Source: Candidatus Neomicrothrix sp. UBA7884 (GTDB lineage Bacteria > Actinomycetota > Acidimicrobiia > Acidimicrobiales > MedAcidi-G1). From it: a stretch of DNA of 6,906 nucleotides. The translations under genes were made by a program, and so were the position numbers. Shown one piece after another: positions 1-6,061 of this stretch. Positions within the stretch are counted from its first letter, which is position 1; each line of letters starts with the position of its first letter. The notes below the pieces were generated by a model. It was given only the letters and a program-made list of their open reading frames with translations, was not told where the DNA came from and did no database searches. The stretch covers positions 1,739 through 8,644 of the forward strand of contig DLRQ01000021.1 of NCBI GenBank assembly GCA_002501135.1, written 5' to 3'.

Positions 1-1
1 C

Positions 2-337
2 GAGTTCTGGCACCGCAAGTACGGAACCGATGAGGATGGCCGGGTTGTGCGTGTGGCCTCGGCCGAGGAGGTTTGCGAGGACGGCTCAGCCGTGGGAGTG
101 CACCTGCCGTCTCCCTCGTTCTGGCCGATTGTGTTCGCCTCCGGTCTGCCGTTCATCGCCCTTGGTCTTATCTTCAACCTGTGGCTCACCGTGCCCGGTG
201 GCCTGCTGGTGGTGATGGCCATCTACGCCTGGATCTTCGAGCCTGTCGACGACCCTGATGCCGCCCATGGGGACCACGACGACCACGGTGGCGATGAAGC
301 AGCGGCCGACACGATCGAGGAGGCCCCCGTTGTCTGA
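2..337 (+). CDS. ctaD: Cytochrome c oxidase subunit I, C-terminal part (5' truncated by window edge)
   Basis: The reading frame is open from base 2 to the TGA at 335-337 and gives 111 residues with no upstream start, so the gene begins outside the window. The first residues, EFWHRKY, resemble the tail that follows the catalytic domain of actinobacterial subunit I. After a short acidic linker come two hydrophobic segments (about residues 41-60 and 62-82) resembling the small actinobacterial subunit IV, then an Asp/His-rich tail with HGDHDDHGGD at about 95-104. The haem and copper ligands of subunit I are not in this fragment. ctaE starts inside its last codons, so the two are probably translationally coupled. 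The product would be an integral membrane subunit of an aa3/caa3 terminal oxidase. The fragment could instead be the end of a separate subunit IV gene, but the continuous frame and the FWHRKY segment favour subunit I. Confidence 0.75.
   Translation, partial: EFWHRKYGTDEDGRVVRVASAEEVCEDGSAVGVHLPSPSFWPIVFASGLPFIALGLIFNLWLTVPGGLLVVMAIYAWIFEPVDDPDAAHGDHDDHGGDEAAADTIEEAPVV
317..323 (+). promoter_or_regulatory. Shine-Dalgarno site fixing the TTG start of ctaE
   Basis: GAGGAGG lies 6 nt before the TTG at 330-332. It supports this start over the ATG at 258 deep inside ctaD, and over the ATG at 372, which lacks a comparable site. Confidence 0.75.
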
Positions 338-929
338 TACGGCCACGAGCGACCACGCAACGACCACGGGCATGTCCCACAACAAGTTGGCGATGTGGGT
401 GTTCCTCGGTTCCGAGTGCCTGCTCTTCGGTGCGCTTATCTCGACCTACCTCGTGTACCGGGGTCGGTTCGCCTCCGGCCCGGCACCGGGTGACATTTTC
501 GACATCCCGTTCACCTCGGTTAGTTCCTTCGTGCTGCTAATGAGCTCGCTCACGATGGTCCTGGCCCTGTCGGCCATCAAGCGTGGAGACCTCCGCAACA
601 ACCGGCTCTGGCTGTTGACTACAGCCCTTCTCGGGTCGTTGTTCATCGGCGGCCAGGTCTACGAGTTCACTACCTTCTTCCGTGAGGGCCTCGGTTACAC
701 GACCAGCCCGTTCTCGTCGGCGTTCTTCACTCTCACCGGCTTCCACGGCGTGCACGTCAGTCTCGGCATCATCATGTTGATGTCCATGTTCATCTCGTCG
801 CTCCGCGGTTCGCTCCGAAAGGAGCACTCCGAGACAGTGGAGATCATCGGCCTCTACTGGCACTTCGTTGACATCGTGTGGATCTTCATCTTCACGGTGA
901 TCTACCTCGTGCCCTCACCCACGAGCTGA
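330..929 (+). CDS. ctaE: Cytochrome c oxidase subunit III
   Basis: Non-pumping core subunit of the aa3/caa3 cytochrome c oxidase in the cytoplasmic membrane. The 199-residue product has five hydrophobic segments (about 19-43, 64-84, 93-112, 128-158, 172-194), the usual number for the short actinobacterial form that lacks the first two helices of the mitochondrial protein. Family marks visible are MWVFLGSEC at 22-30 in the first helix, FHGVH at 138-142, and YWHFVDIVW at 176-184 in the last helix. The start is taken as TTG at 330 because of the GAGGAGG site 6 nt upstream; it overlaps the ctaD stop by 8 nt, which suggests translational coupling. The gene is followed after 16 nt by ctaF. The N-terminus is short, polar and contains His. 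I am very sure of the family. Confidence 0.95.
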   Translation: MSDTATSDHATTTGMSHNKLAMWVFLGSECLLFGALISTYLVYRGRFASGPAPGDIFDIPFTSVSSFVLLMSSLTMVLALSAIKRGDLRNNRLWLLTTALLGSLFIGGQVYEFTTFFREGLGYTTSPFSSAFFTLTGFHGVHVSLGIIMLMSMFISSLRGSLRKEHSETVEIIGLYWHFVDIVWIFIFTVIYLVPSPTS

Positions 930-945
930 CCGGGGAGCAACGTCT

Positions 946-1278
946 ATGAGCACCGCCGAGATCACCGAAGAGCAGAACGATGTCGTCCACGATGACGATC
1001 ACGACCACCCGTCGGACTCGAAGTACTTCCAGATCGCCCTCATCCTCGGGGTTCTGACTGCTCTTGAGGTGGCCACCTACTACGTGGATATCGGCCCCGC
1101 CCTGATTCCGGTCCTCATGGTCATGATGGTCGTCAAGTTCTTCATTGTGGCTGCATGGTTCATGCATCTGCGGTTCGATAACAGCCTCTTCACGAAGTTC
1201 TTCGTCGGGGGCCTTGTTCTCGCTGTAGCCGTCTATGTGATCGCCCTCAGCACCTTCGAGTTCTGGTCCAAGGGCTGA
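946..1278 (+). CDS. ctaF: Cytochrome c oxidase subunit IV (prokaryotic COX4/CtaF family)
   Basis: Small accessory subunit of the terminal oxidase, 110 residues with three membrane segments (about 28-47, 51-75, 85-104). The second segment ends in the family-typical run KFFIVAAWFMHLRFD (64-78), with a conserved Lys, His and Asp. Family members such as Bacillus CtaF and QoxD are thought to help stabilise or assemble the oxidase. The N-terminus is strongly acidic and His-rich (HDDDHDH at 15-21), echoing the His/Asp tail of the upstream CtaD. GGGGAG at 932-937 gives a ribosome binding site 8 nt before the ATG. It lies 16 nt after ctaE and 72 nt before ctaG, in the same orientation. Confidence 0.9.
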   Translation: MSTAEITEEQNDVVHDDDHDHPSDSKYFQIALILGVLTALEVATYYVDIGPALIPVLMVMMVVKFFIVAAWFMHLRFDNSLFTKFFVGGLVLAVAVYVIALSTFEFWSKG

Positions 1279-1290
1279 CGTGACCCTGAG

Positions 1291-1313
1291 CCCGGCCCGG
1301 CACGGGGCACGGG
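1291..1313 (+). other. GC-rich hairpin in the ctaF-ctaG gap
   Basis: CCCGGCCC at 1291-1298 can pair with GGGC (1305-1308) and CGGG (1310-1313), with A1309 bulged and a 6-nt loop. There is no T-tract after it, so it is not a classical intrinsic terminator. It could be an mRNA processing or stability element between the oxidase subunits and the assembly factor, or incidental in GC-rich DNA. Confidence 0.3.
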
Positions 1314-1350
1314 TTACCGCCACCTCTCCAGCACCTGGCAGGATCCGGCG

Positions 1351-2235
1351 ATGATCGCCGACGTGGTCGGGCCGTGGGACTGGCAGGCCCATCCTGAGGT
1401 CTGGTTCCTTGTGGCGGCTGTGGTTGTTCTGGGCTGGTGGGCGGCCCGGGTTATCGGCCCGAAGGTGGTTCCGGCCGGCACACCGGTGACGACACCGTTC
1501 CAGCGTCGGGCCTTTGTCGCCGCAACCATCCTGTTGCTGGTCTCGGCCGACTGGCCGATGCACGACATTGCCGAGGACCACCTCTATTCGGTCCACATGC
1601 TCCAGCACCTGCTGATCACGTTCATCGTGCCGCCCCTGTTCCTGTTGGCGATGCCGGGCTGGTTGGCCAGGTTGTTGATATTCGAAGGTGGGTTCGGAGC
1701 CCGGGTACTGCGAAGGTTGACCCATCCTGTGGTGGCGGGCCTCATCTTCAACGGGTTGATTGCCCTGACCCACTGGAGCAGCGTCGTGAGCTGGTCTGCC
1801 GAGTTCGGGGCCTTCCACTACGGAGTTCACGTCGTGCTGTTCGCCGCTGCGCTGGCCATGTGGATGCCGGTTGTGGCACCGCTACCGGAGTTGAGGCTGT
1901 CGCCTCCCGGACAGATGCTCTACCTGTTCCTTATGTCGATTATCCCGACCATCCCGGCGGCATGGCTGACCTTTGCCGACGGTGTCGTCTACCCGAGCTA
2001 CGACGACGGCTTCGAGTTGTGGGGAGTCAGCGTGCGGTCCGACCAGCAGACAGCCGGGCTGATCATGAAGTTGCTCGGTGGTTTCTACATCTGGGGAATC
2101 ATCGTCGTGAAGTTCTTCTCCTTTACCCGGGAGCAGAACCGGAAGAACCAGCGCCTGCGACCCGCTTCCGGTCGTCTTCCCGATGGCCGCTCCGCGTCCG
2201 TCGAACCACCTCAGGTGACGGAACCGGTCGAGTAG
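1351..2235 (+). CDS. ctaG: Cytochrome c oxidase assembly factor CtaG (Caa3-type)
   Basis: Membrane protein needed in Bacillus for assembly of active caa3 oxidase, with a proposed part in copper-site maturation. The 294-residue product is strongly hydrophobic with about seven membrane segments, the usual size and topology for the family. The hallmark is a His-rich region at 71-91 (H71, H77, H82, H86), including HMLQHLL at 82-88 and then a VPP-containing helix. Later segments carry PAAWLTF and a conserved DGVVYPSY loop. The tail (about 262-294) is hydrophilic and likely cytoplasmic. The ATG at 1351 is the first start after the in-frame stop of ctaF and has AGGA at 1340-1343, 7 nt upstream. It is unrelated to the CtaG/Cox11 family of proteobacteria despite the shared name. 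Its place directly behind the oxidase subunits supports the call. Confidence 0.93.
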   Translation: MIADVVGPWDWQAHPEVWFLVAAVVVLGWWAARVIGPKVVPAGTPVTTPFQRRAFVAATILLLVSADWPMHDIAEDHLYSVHMLQHLLITFIVPPLFLLAMPGWLARLLIFEGGFGARVLRRLTHPVVAGLIFNGLIALTHWSSVVSWSAEFGAFHYGVHVVLFAAALAMWMPVVAPLPELRLSPPGQMLYLFLMSIIPTIPAAWLTFADGVVYPSYDDGFELWGVSVRSDQQTAGLIMKLLGGFYIWGIIVVKFFSFTREQNRKNQRLRPASGRLPDGRSASVEPPQVTEPVE

Positions 2236-2252
2236 CCACCATGTGGTCCCGC

Positions 2253-2258
2253 TAGGTT
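2253..2258 (+). promoter_or_regulatory. Possible -10 hexamer of a leaderless serS promoter
   Basis: TAGGTT matches the actinobacterial TAnnnT -10 pattern and ends 7 nt before the serS GTG, so transcription could begin at the start codon itself. serS has no good Shine-Dalgarno (only AGG at 2254-2256), which is consistent. No -35 is evident. Confidence 0.35.
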
Positions 2259-2265
2259 CTGGTTC

Positions 2266-3546
2266 GTGATCGACGTAAGGCTCCTTCGCAGTGATCCGGA
2301 TTCGGTGAAGGCCGCGATTGGCCGCCGCGGTGAGGACATCGGCCCCCTTGATCGGGTGCTGGCTCTCGACGTTCGACAGCGCCAACTGGGCGAGGAGCGC
2401 GACGCCTTCCGCAATGAGGTCAGGGCGATTTCCCAGGAGGTCGGCGACCTGCACAAGCAGGGCAGGGGAGATGAGGCCGCCCCACTTCAGGAGCGCAGCC
2501 GTGAACTCGGCGAGAAGGCTGACACTCTGTCCGATGAGGCCGATGCTCTGTCCGGTGAGATCCGTGATCTGTTGTTGCGGATACCCAATATCCCGGCCGA
2601 CGAGTGCCCCGACGGTGCCAACGAACACGACAACGTGATCACCCGGGTCGAGGGCTTCGATGAGGCCACCTGGGCGGACCACCAGCGTGTCCCCCACTGG
2701 GAGATCGGCGAAGAACTCGGAATCCTCGACGTTGAGCGTGGAACCAAGCTGTCGGGCGCCATGTTCGTCATGTACAGCGGTCTCGGTGCCACGCTGTGCC
2801 GGGCGCTCGTGCAGTACGGCCTCGACCGGAACGTCGATGCCTACCGAGAGATGAGGCCGCCGACGCTGGTGTCCACATCCACGATGACCTCGACAGGCCA
2901 CCTCCCCAAGTTTGAGGACGACGCCTACCACCTTGAACGCGATGACCTGTGGGCCATTCCCACCGCTGAGGTGCCGTTGACCTCGTTGGCACGCGACGAG
3001 GTCCTGGACGAGGCGGACCTGCCCATGAAGTTGATGGCCCACACGTCGTGTTTCAGGCGCGAGGCCGGGTCGGCGGGTCGTGATACCCGTGGACTCCTGC
3101 GGATCCACGAGTTCGACAAGGTGGAACTGCTTGCCTATGCAACCCCGGACCAGGCCGCCGAGGTGCATGCAGACATCTTTTCTAGGGCAGAGTCGGCCAT
3201 GGCCGACCTGGGTCTCGTGTACCGCATCCTCGATCTGTGCACCGGCGATCTGGGGGCTTCGTCGGCGCGCACCTTCGACATCGAGGTCTATGCACCGGGT
3301 GCCGACCAGTGGCTCGAGGTCTCATCGGTCTCATGGTTTAGCGACTATCAGGCACGTCGGGCCAACGTCCGCTACAGGCCCGAGGGGCAGAAGGGCACGG
3401 CGGTGGTGCACACCCTCAACGGTTCGGGCCTGGCAGTCCCACGGGTCTGGGCTGCGGTGGTCGAGACACACAGGCAGGCTGATGGGACCATCGCCATTCC
3501 TGAACCCCTGCTGCCCTACTTCCGTGGTGACACGGTTATTTCCTGA
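2266..3546 (+). CDS. serS: Seryl-tRNA synthetase
   Basis: Cytoplasmic class II aminoacyl-tRNA synthetase that charges tRNA-Ser (and tRNA-Sec where present) with serine, using ATP. The 426-residue length is normal. The N-terminal part (about 30-105) is charged and heptad-like, matching the antiparallel coiled-coil arm that grips the long variable arm of tRNA-Ser. Motif 2 is clear as FRRE at 263-266 followed by AGSAGRDTRGLLRIHEF. Motif 3 is LNGSGLAVPR at 384-393, with the ATP-binding Arg at 393. TAEVPLTSL, upstream of motif 2, is the serine-pocket segment. The GTG start gives the canonical N-terminus MIDVRLLR. It lies 30 nt after ctaG, possibly with its own leaderless promoter. It ends 4 nt short of the stop of a convergent gene, so little room remains for a terminator. 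Confidence 0.97.
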   Translation: MIDVRLLRSDPDSVKAAIGRRGEDIGPLDRVLALDVRQRQLGEERDAFRNEVRAISQEVGDLHKQGRGDEAAPLQERSRELGEKADTLSDEADALSGEIRDLLLRIPNIPADECPDGANEHDNVITRVEGFDEATWADHQRVPHWEIGEELGILDVERGTKLSGAMFVMYSGLGATLCRALVQYGLDRNVDAYREMRPPTLVSTSTMTSTGHLPKFEDDAYHLERDDLWAIPTAEVPLTSLARDEVLDEADLPMKLMAHTSCFRREAGSAGRDTRGLLRIHEFDKVELLAYATPDQAAEVHADIFSRAESAMADLGLVYRILDLCTGDLGASSARTFDIEVYAPGADQWLEVSSVSWFSDYQARRANVRYRPEGQKGTAVVHTLNGSGLAVPRVWAAVVETHRQADGTIAIPEPLLPYFRGDTVIS

Positions 3547-3550
3547 CGCC

Positions 3551-3883
3551 TCATCCGGCAAGGGTGATGCCGGCGAGTGCTGCCAGCGTTCCCCCGACAA
3601 GGGTCAGCGATACGTAGACGGCGCTGGATCTGACACCCCGATCGTCGGCAACGGCCGAGGTGTCGGCAACGAATGCCGAGAACGTGGTCAGGGCACCCAG
3701 GCCGCCGGCGCCGATAATCGTCATGGCCGGCCCGGTCAGCCCTGCCATCAGGCCGAGGACGAACGAACCTGCCACGTTCACGAGGAGGGTTCCGCGTTCG
3801 GCGCCCGGCCAGACGTGGACGGCAACAACCCGGAGTGCTGTAGCGGCAGCCGCGACCAGGGTGAAGAGGACGACGGTGTTCAT
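3551..3883 (-). CDS. crcB: Fluoride channel subunit CrcB/FluC (second of the pair)
   Basis: Small membrane protein of the fluoride-export channel family, which relieves cytoplasmic fluoride toxicity by letting F- leave passively. The 110 residues hold four hydrophobic segments. Visible family residues are R18 in the first helix, N36 and GS at 39-40 in GTLLVNVAGSFVLG, and the TM3 break plus phenylalanine box TTFSAF (66-71). A usually conserved Gly just before the TTFS motif is Ala here (A64). The ATG overlaps the stop of the upstream crcB as ATGA (3880-3883), a sign of translational coupling. Fluc channels are dual-topology dimers; adjacent paired genes usually encode the two oppositely oriented halves of a heterodimer, and I infer that here. 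Confidence 0.9.
   Translation of the reverse strand: MNTVVLFTLVAAAATALRVVAVHVWPGAERGTLLVNVAGSFVLGLMAGLTGPAMTIIGAGGLGALTTFSAFVADTSAVADDRGVRSSAVYVSLTLVGGTLAALAGITLAG
3555..3573. other. Short inverted repeat at the convergent serS/crcB gene ends
   Basis: CCGGCA (3555-3560) and TGCCGG (3568-3573) form a 6-bp stem around a 7-nt loop, 9 nt after the serS stop and inside the last codons of crcB. It is the only obvious stem near the junction and could slow polymerase from serS, but it has no T-tract. Confidence 0.25.
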
Positions 3884-4263
3884 GCAACTGCCCTGGTGGT
3901 CATGGCCCTGGCACGGTCGAAGCAGATGAGACCACCGAGAAGGGATGCGACCAGATAGGTGGTGGCCATCCCCAGGTGGTCGGCACGCATCAGTTGGGCT
4001 GCCTCGACGGTGAACGTGGAAAAAGTCGTCAGACCTCCACAGAAGCCCGTGCCGAGGAGGAGCCTGGCGTTGTGGTGCACTCCCCGTCCGACAAGCACCC
4101 CGAGAATGGCGCATCCGACCAGGTTCACGACGAGCACCGACCAGGGAAACGTCGTTGACGGCCCGACTGTGAGGATCAGCCACCTGATGCCGGCTCCGGC
4201 GGTGCCACCAACGGCGACGAGGCCGGTTATTCCCGGGGTGATCTGTGGAATGTGTCGGGGCAT
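3880..4263 (-). CDS. crcB: Fluoride channel subunit CrcB/FluC (first of the pair)
   Basis: Partner of the downstream crcB in a probable heterodimeric fluoride channel. The 127-residue product has four hydrophobic segments, R27 in the first helix (GAGIRW), N47 in VNLVG, and a canonical TM3 signature GFCGGLTTFSTF at 73-84, which holds the phenylalanine-box residues F81 and F84 and the Gly-Gly-Thr break that binds the central Na+ in solved Fluc structures. The usual GSF after the conserved Asn is changed to GCA (50-52). The start is ATG at 4263 with AGGA (plus-strand 4271-4274) 7 nt upstream. It begins 9 nt after the ccdA stop and overlaps the next gene by 4 nt, so all three are probably on one transcript. 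I found no fluoride riboswitch in front of it. Confidence 0.92.
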   Translation of the reverse strand: MPRHIPQITPGITGLVAVGGTAGAGIRWLILTVGPSTTFPWSVLVVNLVGCAILGVLVGRGVHHNARLLLGTGFCGGLTTFSTFTVEAAQLMRADHLGMATTYLVASLLGGLICFDRARAMTTRAVA

Positions 4264-4272
4264 CGGCGGATC

Positions 4273-5385
4273 CTACGGACGGTGGTGCCCGGTGGATCCC
4301 CTTAGTGCTGCCCTGACCCAGGTGAGGAGCACGAGCACAGCGGTGGCTGTGACCAGCACCTCCAGTGGGACTGCCCACCGAACCGGGTCGGACAACCAGT
4401 GTGAGATCCGTTCAGGCCAGGCGATGGCGACGCGGGCGACGGGGAAGAGGACCAGTTCGCCGCGGTACATGATGCCCTCCAACACGGCCCAGGCCACGGC
4501 CGTTGCTATCAGAAGGTCTCGCCGTTTCCGGGCGGCCATCGCAGGTGTGACTCCCCAGATGGCGGTGGTCCAGATGAGGAGCCACAGGGCCAGGCCCACC
4601 CGGGTGCCGCCCATGTCGGCGGTCCAGTTGGTGAGGTGCACCTGCAGCGTGGTGACTGCGTCGACGATCGGGTTTGAGGCGGTGTTGACGTCGGCAAGGA
4701 TGCGGATCTCGTAGACGCCGTAGACGATCAGGTAGGCACCACCCAGCAGTAGGGCCAACGCCCCGATCCGGTCGATGTGTGGGAGCAGTCGCCGGAGGTG
4801 TCGGACGGCGCCTCCCCTGGCTACGGCCAGTGACAGGGTCAGGGCAGTTAGAACCGCCGCCATGCCCGCAGCGAAGGCCAGGTACACGACGAGACCCTCG
4901 ATGATTCCTTCGCGCCGGAAACTGCCGGCCACGTGCAACAGAAACAGCGGGGCGGCACAGCCGATTGACACAACGGCGTAGGACACCCCGAACCCGAACA
5001 CCGACCAGAGTTCACGTGAGCGGGGTCCCCTGCGGGGTTGCAGGAATGACAGGTTGGGTTTGCGGCCGGCCAGGATCGCGATTCCGTAGGGGATGAGCAT
5101 TGCGCCGATTGCGACGGTCACCCACGGGGTGCGTCGTGCCACGGCGTCTTCGCTGACCAGGTAGGTGACAGCCAGGCCGAGTGCACCGAAGACCATGACG
5201 AAGGCACCTGCCAGGGTGAGGCTGACCACAAGACCCCGCATCACCTGTTCGGGGCGAGTTCTGGTGTCGTCTGTATCTCGTCCGATGAAGTACCCGAGCC
5301 AGGTGGGCAGCATCGCGAAGCCGCAGGGGTTTACGGCTGTCACGATTCCCAGGGTGAAGGGCAGGGCGATGCCGATGTCGATCAT
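4273..5385 (-). CDS. ccdA: CcdA/DsbD-type cytochrome c biogenesis membrane protein with C-terminal extension
   Basis: Integral membrane thiol carrier that passes electrons from cytoplasmic thioredoxin to thioredoxin-like proteins outside the membrane. The two redox cysteines are recognisable: C21 in AVNPCGFAMLP in the first helix and C143 in SIGCAAPLF in the fourth. Residues 1-230 match a complete six-helix CcdA core. Residues 231-370 are an extra region of about 140 residues with roughly three more hydrophobic stretches (near 263-285, 293-315, 337-360) that classical CcdA of about 230-240 residues lacks. Translation is taken from ATG at 5385 with AGGGGG 8 nt upstream; the frame runs 30 codons further up, but that part is polar and unlike a CcdA N-terminus. 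It follows tlpA by 25 nt and precedes crcB by 9 nt. The pairing with tlpA strongly supports a redox role. Confidence 0.9.
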   Translation of the reverse strand: MIDIGIALPFTLGIVTAVNPCGFAMLPTWLGYFIGRDTDDTRTRPEQVMRGLVVSLTLAGAFVMVFGALGLAVTYLVSEDAVARRTPWVTVAIGAMLIPYGIAILAGRKPNLSFLQPRRGPRSRELWSVFGFGVSYAVVSIGCAAPLFLLHVAGSFRREGIIEGLVVYLAFAAGMAAVLTALTLSLAVARGGAVRHLRRLLPHIDRIGALALLLGGAYLIVYGVYEIRILADVNTASNPIVDAVTTLQVHLTNWTADMGGTRVGLALWLLIWTTAIWGVTPAMAARKRRDLLIATAVAWAVLEGIMYRGELVLFPVARVAIAWPERISHWLSDPVRWAVPLEVLVTATAVLVLLTWVRAALRGSTGHHRP

Positions 5386-5410
5386 CGGCGGTGCCCCCTG
5401 GCAGTTGTGG

Positions 5411-5908
5411 TCACGACAGGTACTCGTCGATTGCTGCCTGGAGGCCGTCGTAGTCGAGCTGGCCCTGATGGACACGGACGAGTTCGCCTGACCTGTCGAT
5501 GAAGGCCGTGGTCGGGAGGCCGACGGCTCCCAGGGCGGCTACGAAGCCTCCGTCGGGATCCCGGCCCAGCAGGTAGGTGATGCCTATCTCCTCGATCCGT
5601 TGTGCGGCCCTGGTGGGCGAGTCGCTGATGTTGAGGCCTACGAACCGGATTTCGTCGCCGCGGTCCCGGTGCACGGCCTCGAGGTCGGGCATCTCCTCCA
5701 GGCATGGTGCACACCACGTGGCCCACAGGTTGACAACGATCGGACGACCGTCCTGTCTGTGGAGTTCAGCCAGGGTGGTGTTGCCGCCATCGACCAGCTC
5801 GAAGGGCCGGTCCAGTGCGCCGTCCCTCGTGAGAGACGCTCCGGGTTCGGTTGCACACGAGGTGGAGGCCAGTGCCAGGAATAGCAGGGCGATAGGGAGC
5901 CTGTACAC
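5411..5908 (-). CDS. tlpA: TlpA/ResA-like thioredoxin-fold lipoprotein
   Basis: Extracytoplasmic thiol-disulfide oxidoreductase, the likely electron acceptor of the adjacent CcdA. Such proteins reduce the haem-binding cysteines of apocytochrome c (ResA/CcsX role) or copper-site cysteines of oxidase (TlpA role). From GTG at 5908 the product is 165 residues: a compact signal sequence MYRLPIALLFLALASTSC with C18 as likely lipidated Cys (the lipobox is weak, STSC rather than LxGC), then a thioredoxin fold with NLWATWCAPC (active-site C66 and C69) and the cis-Pro P132 in VGLPTTAF. An alternative GTG at 5977 would add 23 residues (188 in all) before the signal sequence and has no ribosome binding site. 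The 5908 start is preceded by a TACCGT hexamer at leaderless spacing. The substrate cannot be told from sequence. Confidence 0.9.
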   Translation of the reverse strand: MYRLPIALLFLALASTSCATEPGASLTRDGALDRPFELVDGGNTTLAELHRQDGRPIVVNLWATWCAPCLEEMPDLEAVHRDRGDEIRFVGLNISDSPTRAAQRIEEIGITYLLGRDPDGGFVAALGAVGLPTTAFIDRSGELVRVHQGQLDYDGLQAAIDEYLS

Positions 5909-5915
5909 GGGACTG

Positions 5916-5921
5916 ACGGTA
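5916..5921 (-). promoter_or_regulatory. Possible -10 hexamer of a leaderless tlpA promoter
   Basis: On the minus strand TACCGT (5921 down to 5916) is followed by 7 nt and then the GTG at 5908. This is the TAnnnT spacing of leaderless actinobacterial transcripts. It explains the lack of a Shine-Dalgarno and decides the start in favour of 5908. No convincing -35 is present. Confidence 0.4.
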
Positions 5922-6008
5922 GTCGGGGCCTCGCGTGGTTGGTGCGCCCCCGGGCCGGAGATCGCCAGAGGCGTCACCCCGGCCCGGGTCTGGGCGGCTT
6001 GTTGCTCC

Positions 6009-6059
6009 CCGTGGGCCGACCCGATGGTCGACCACGGTCGTCGGGAGGGGTTCCCGACG
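6009..6059 (-). terminator. Two tandem hairpins just after whiB (possible transcript end)
   Basis: Two nt past the whiB stop lies a perfect 8-bp stem, CGTCGGGA (6039-6046) with TCCCGACG (6052-6059), with a 5-nt loop. Beside it is a second stem, 6009-6014 with 6032-6037 plus 6017-6021 with 6026-6030, around a 4-nt loop. No T-tract follows on the minus strand, so any termination would be of the U-tract-independent or Rho-assisted kind. The rest of the 5909-6061 gap shows nothing beyond the tlpA promoter candidate. Confidence 0.4.
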
Positions 6060-6061
6060 CC

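Noticed and set aside
892..1830. Open frame of 312 codons on the minus strand, opposite ctaF and ctaG
   Set aside because: Rich in Arg, His, Gln and Pro, with no recognisable motif, and antisense to conserved oxidase genes.
1882..3168. Open frame of 428 codons on the minus strand, antisense to ctaG and serS
   Set aside because: It lies wholly opposite two well-identified genes and its product is low-complexity and unlike any family I know; long antisense frames are expected in high-GC coding DNA.
3080..3958. Plus-strand open frame running from serS into the crcB genes
   Set aside because: Out of frame with serS motif 2 and 3 regions and antisense to crcB; composition is typical of a shadow frame.
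5909..6061. Fluoride riboswitch ahead of the tlpA-ccdA-crcB operon
   Set aside because: A TGACGCCT segment resembles the 3' part of the motif, but the GGnGATG and TTCGCC pseudoknot parts are missing.
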